DNA of 64,000 nt, from the NCBI GenBank assembly GCA_047605765.1, contig JASGFB010000005.1, positions 5,856 to 69,855 on the forward strand. The letters are read 5' to 3'. This document shows, piece after piece, positions 61,874 to 64,000 of this stretch (position 1 is its first letter; the number at the start of each line of letters is the position of its first letter). Source of the DNA: JBGVSA01 sp047605765 (GTDB taxonomy: Bacteria; Pseudomonadota; Gammaproteobacteria; Burkholderiales; Rhodocyclaceae). The notes under the pieces were generated by a model. It saw only the letters and a program-made list of their open reading frames with translations, searched no databases and was not told the origin of the DNA. The translations under genes were made by a program, and so were the position numbers.

Positions 61874-63087
61874 CGCAGGCATTCCAGTCGCGGGGGAATC
61901 CAACTGGTGCCTTCGAAGACCGGCGCATCGACGTTGACGATGCTGAACAGCAGGGCCAGATCGCGCCATTCATAGTTGCGGGCCAGATGCGTATCCCCCG
62001 TGTGCAGCGCGGTGGTGATCGAGTACGACCCCACGCCGATGTTGGCGACGAAATCGAAATTCAGCCGGATCGTCTCACCCGCCTTGAGGTGGGTGAGCGG
62101 CGCCTTCAGGTGGAAGGTGTTGGTGCCGAACACCGATTGGCCGAGGCGGTCCTTGATCATGTAGCCGAACACCAGTTCGGGTACATCCACGTTGACCGTG
62201 ATGTCGACGCCCATCCTGACCTGCTGCCCGACCCTCACCGCCTCGATGGGGCGGCCGGCCACGTCGAACAGGCCGATGGCGTTGACGCGCGCTTCGCCCG
62301 TACCCGATACGATACGGGCCCGCCCGTCGGCGACCTGCTCGGCCTTGATGGTGTTGTTCTCTTTCTCGGCTATCAAGGCGTTGTAGAAGTTCATGACTTC
62401 TTCGGGGTTGCCATCCTTGATGATGCGGCCCTTGTCCAGCAGGATGGCGCGCGCACACAGTTGCTGGATGGCCGCGCGGTCGTGCGAAACGATCAACAGG
62501 GTGGTGCCTTGCGCCTGGAACTCACGAATGCGGTTGAAGCTCTTGTGCTGGAAATAGGCGTCGCCCACCGACAACGCCTCGTCGATGATCAGAACTTCCG
62601 GCCGGAAGGCCGAGGCCACGGCAAAGGCCACGCGCACCTGCATGCCACTTGAATACGTCCGCACCGCTTGATCAAAGTACTCGCCGATTTCGGCGAAGGC
62701 TTCGATGCGGTCGATCGCCTCGTGGATCTGCCCGGTCGAGAAGCCCATCAACCCGGCCGAGTGATAGACGTTCTGCCGTCCGGTCAGCTCCGGGTTGAAG
62801 CCCATGCCCAGTTCGAGAATGGCCGCGATGCGGCCGGCCACGTGGATCGATCCGTGGGTGGGCTGCAAGGTGCCGGTGATCATCTTCAGCAGGGTGCTCT
62901 TGCCGGCGCCGTTCTGGCCGACGATGCCGACCGCTTCACCCGCCCGGATGCTGAAATCGATGTCGCGCACCACCCAGGTTTCTTCCGCCGGCTTCACGCG
63001 CAGGCCGAACCAGCCGGCGATGCGCTGCCATTCCGAGCGGTAATGCCGATACGCCTTGCCCAGGTGCTTGACGGCCAGCACGGTCAT
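61870..63087 (-). CDS. wzt: Polysaccharide ABC exporter ATPase Wzt with C-terminal binding domain
   Basis: Drives export of the completed lipid-linked O-polysaccharide across the inner membrane. It is 405 aa. Walker A is GQNGAGKST (57-65), the ILELGMGFNPELTGRQN segment is typical of Wzt/TagH, the signature is YSSGMQVRVAFAVA and Walker B is VLIIDEALSVGD. From about residue 250 a beta-rich extension (INAIGLFDVAG-type strands to the end) matches Wzt C-terminal domains that recognise the methylated or capped chain end. ATG 63087 overlaps wzm (ATGA). The longer upstream frame is a shadow. Confidence 0.93.
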   Translation of the reverse strand: MTVLAVKHLGKAYRHYRSEWQRIAGWFGLRVKPAEETWVVRDIDFSIRAGEAVGIVGQNGAGKSTLLKMITGTLQPTHGSIHVAGRIAAILELGMGFNPELTGRQNVYHSAGLMGFSTGQIHEAIDRIEAFAEIGEYFDQAVRTYSSGMQVRVAFAVASAFRPEVLIIDEALSVGDAYFQHKSFNRIREFQAQGTTLLIVSHDRAAIQQLCARAILLDKGRIIKDGNPEEVMNFYNALIAEKENNTIKAEQVADGRARIVSGTGEARVNAIGLFDVAGRPIEAVRVGQQVRMGVDITVNVDVPELVFGYMIKDRLGQSVFGTNTFHLKAPLTHLKAGETIRLNFDFVANIGVGSYSITTALHTGDTHLARNYEWRDLALLFSIVNVDAPVFEGTSWIPPRLECLR

Positions 63088-63878
63088 AGCACGTCCACCA
63101 TTTCGGGCGCGGCGCGGCGAAACATGAACAATCCCAGCACCATCAGCAGCAATGCCACCGCCACCACGCCAGCCACCTGGGTCATCTGCGGCGAGGCCTG
63201 GTACACCATGACGTCGTGGTAGGCCCGGATGATGGCGTACATCGGGTTGAACACCAGCATGTCCCGCAGTCCGGGCGGAATGACGTTGACCGGGTAGACG
63301 ATGGGCGTGAACCAATAGAGCACTTGCAGCAGGATCGGCACCACCTGCCCGACGTCACGGATGAAGACGTTGAGCACACCGAGGATCAGTCCGATGCCCA
63401 GCCCGAGCACCACGACCGCGGCGGTGAGCGGAATCAGCCACAGGAAGGTCAGCCCCGGCCGATGGCCGAGCACCATGAACACCAGCAGCGTGGCCAGCAG
63501 CAGAAAGATGTTGTTGAGCAGGGATGAGCCGACCACGATGGCCGGCAGCGTGATGCGCGGAAAGCGCATCTTCTTCATGAGGTTGCCCTGGTCGACGAAC
63601 AGGGTCAGGCAGCGGGTGGTGATCTCGTTGAAGAGCGTCCAGCCCAGCAGGCCCGCCATCAGATAGAGGGCGTAGGCGTACTTGTTGTCGATATCCGGCA
63701 GGCGGGCGGCCAGCAGATTGGACAGGATCAGCGCGTAGATCGCGACCTGCGCCAGCGGGTTGATGATCATCCAGAGCCCGCCCAGCTTGCTGCGGATGAA
63801 GCGCGTGATGAACTCGTTGCGAACCGACGACCCTATGAAGCCCCGGTATTGCCAGAGGCTCTTCAACATACCGAACAT
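63084..63878 (-). CDS. wzm: Polysaccharide ABC exporter permease Wzm
   Basis: An ABC-2 type permease, 264 aa, with six hydrophobic helices. It begins with the cytoplasmic QYRGFIGSSVRNEFITRFIR segment and KLGGLWMIINPLAQVAIYAL, has GNLMKKMRFPRITLPAIVV in the middle and ends YWFTPIVYPVNVIPP with the following helix. This matches Wzm/TagG/KpsM-type exporters. ATG 63878 is chosen by alignment; ATG 63869 or upstream codons are possible. It works with Wzt. Confidence 0.92.
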   Translation of the reverse strand: MFGMLKSLWQYRGFIGSSVRNEFITRFIRSKLGGLWMIINPLAQVAIYALILSNLLAARLPDIDNKYAYALYLMAGLLGWTLFNEITTRCLTLFVDQGNLMKKMRFPRITLPAIVVGSSLLNNIFLLLATLLVFMVLGHRPGLTFLWLIPLTAAVVVLGLGIGLILGVLNVFIRDVGQVVPILLQVLYWFTPIVYPVNVIPPGLRDMLVFNPMYAIIRAYHDVMVYQASPQMTQVAGVVAVALLLMVLGLFMFRRAAPEMVDVL

Positions 63879-63938
63879 CTGCTCATCCAGAAGAAGGTTG
63901 CCCAGTGGCGCACGCCGGCGCCACACCCGTCCAGCCTC

Positions 63939-64000
63939 TTACTGCGTGCGCCCGTAGGTATCCTCGAATCGCACGATGTCGTCCTCGCCCAGGTACGAGC
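63939..64000 (-). CDS. manC: Mannose-1-phosphate guanylyltransferase/isomerase, C-terminal end only
   Basis: Only the last 19 codons lie in the window. The translation SYLGEDDIVRFEDTYGRTQ is the characteristic C-terminus of type II GMP/PMI enzymes (ManC, RfbM, WbpW). The product would supply GDP-mannose to gmd. The stop TAA is at 63941-63939, 61 bases before the wzm start, so it is likely the upstream gene of the same transcript. Confidence 0.85.
   Translation of the reverse strand, partial: SYLGEDDIVRFEDTYGRTQ

Overview
The window is GC-rich, densely coded chromosomal DNA from a betaproteobacterium. A Rhodocyclales-like (Azoarcus/Thauera-type) host is my best guess. The basis is gene order: rubredoxin followed by pilG-pilH-pilI-pilJ-chpA, hemL-thiE-thiD beside them, aroQ-accB-accC-prmA, and a Wzm/Wzt polysaccharide locus. 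The order is read directly; the taxonomic placement is inference. No IS element, prophage, CRISPR array or rRNA was seen.

1-3058, accessory strip beside a tRNA. An AbiEii-type nucleotidyltransferase broken by an internal deletion is followed by a complete darT-darG (DNA ADP-ribosylation) toxin-antitoxin pair on the minus strand. The strip lies on the 3' side of a tRNA-Ala(CGC) gene that has a good promoter and terminator. A perfect 18-bp tandem duplication sits between darT and the tRNA.

3176-11263, transport and redox genes. There is a two-gene ABC transporter (double permease plus ATPase with an extra C-terminal domain), azlCD, a small unknown gene, a LysR regulator divergent from an azoreductase, and two pirins.

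11273-24670. hemL, thiE and thiD run on the minus strand. Rubredoxin and the twitching-motility chemosensory genes pilG, pilH, pilI, pilJ and a 2126-residue ChpA/PilL hybrid kinase run on the plus strand.

24773-38824, housekeeping and lipid genes. Present are mpl, an unknown conserved gene, a TlpA-like thioredoxin, aroQ, accB/accC, prmA, a zinc-ribbon membrane protein, tpx, dgkA, a GT4 glycosyltransferase, a PfkB kinase, a glycine-zipper lipoprotein, an olsB-olsA-like pair for ornithine lipid, and apaH. Three 7+4+7 direct repeats resembling PhoB boxes lie before dgkA, the glycosyltransferase and olsB. They suggest phosphate-controlled membrane-lipid remodelling.

38838-64000, surface polysaccharide locus, all minus strand (read from 64000 downward). 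The order is manC (partial), wzm, wzt, a methyltransferase-coiled-coil-glycosyltransferase fusion, more glycosyltransferases, rfbF-rfbG-rfbH, gmd, rmd, and a wbpV/wbpL/wbpM-like set. ManC, Gmd and Rmd would make GDP-D-rhamnose. RfbF/G/H would make a CDP-dideoxyhexose intermediate. The WbpM/WbpL-like proteins would start the chain on undecaprenyl phosphate, and Wzm/Wzt would export it, possibly after methyl capping. The set resembles the common (A-band) antigen pathway of Pseudomonas, with an added CDP-sugar branch that is incomplete in this window.
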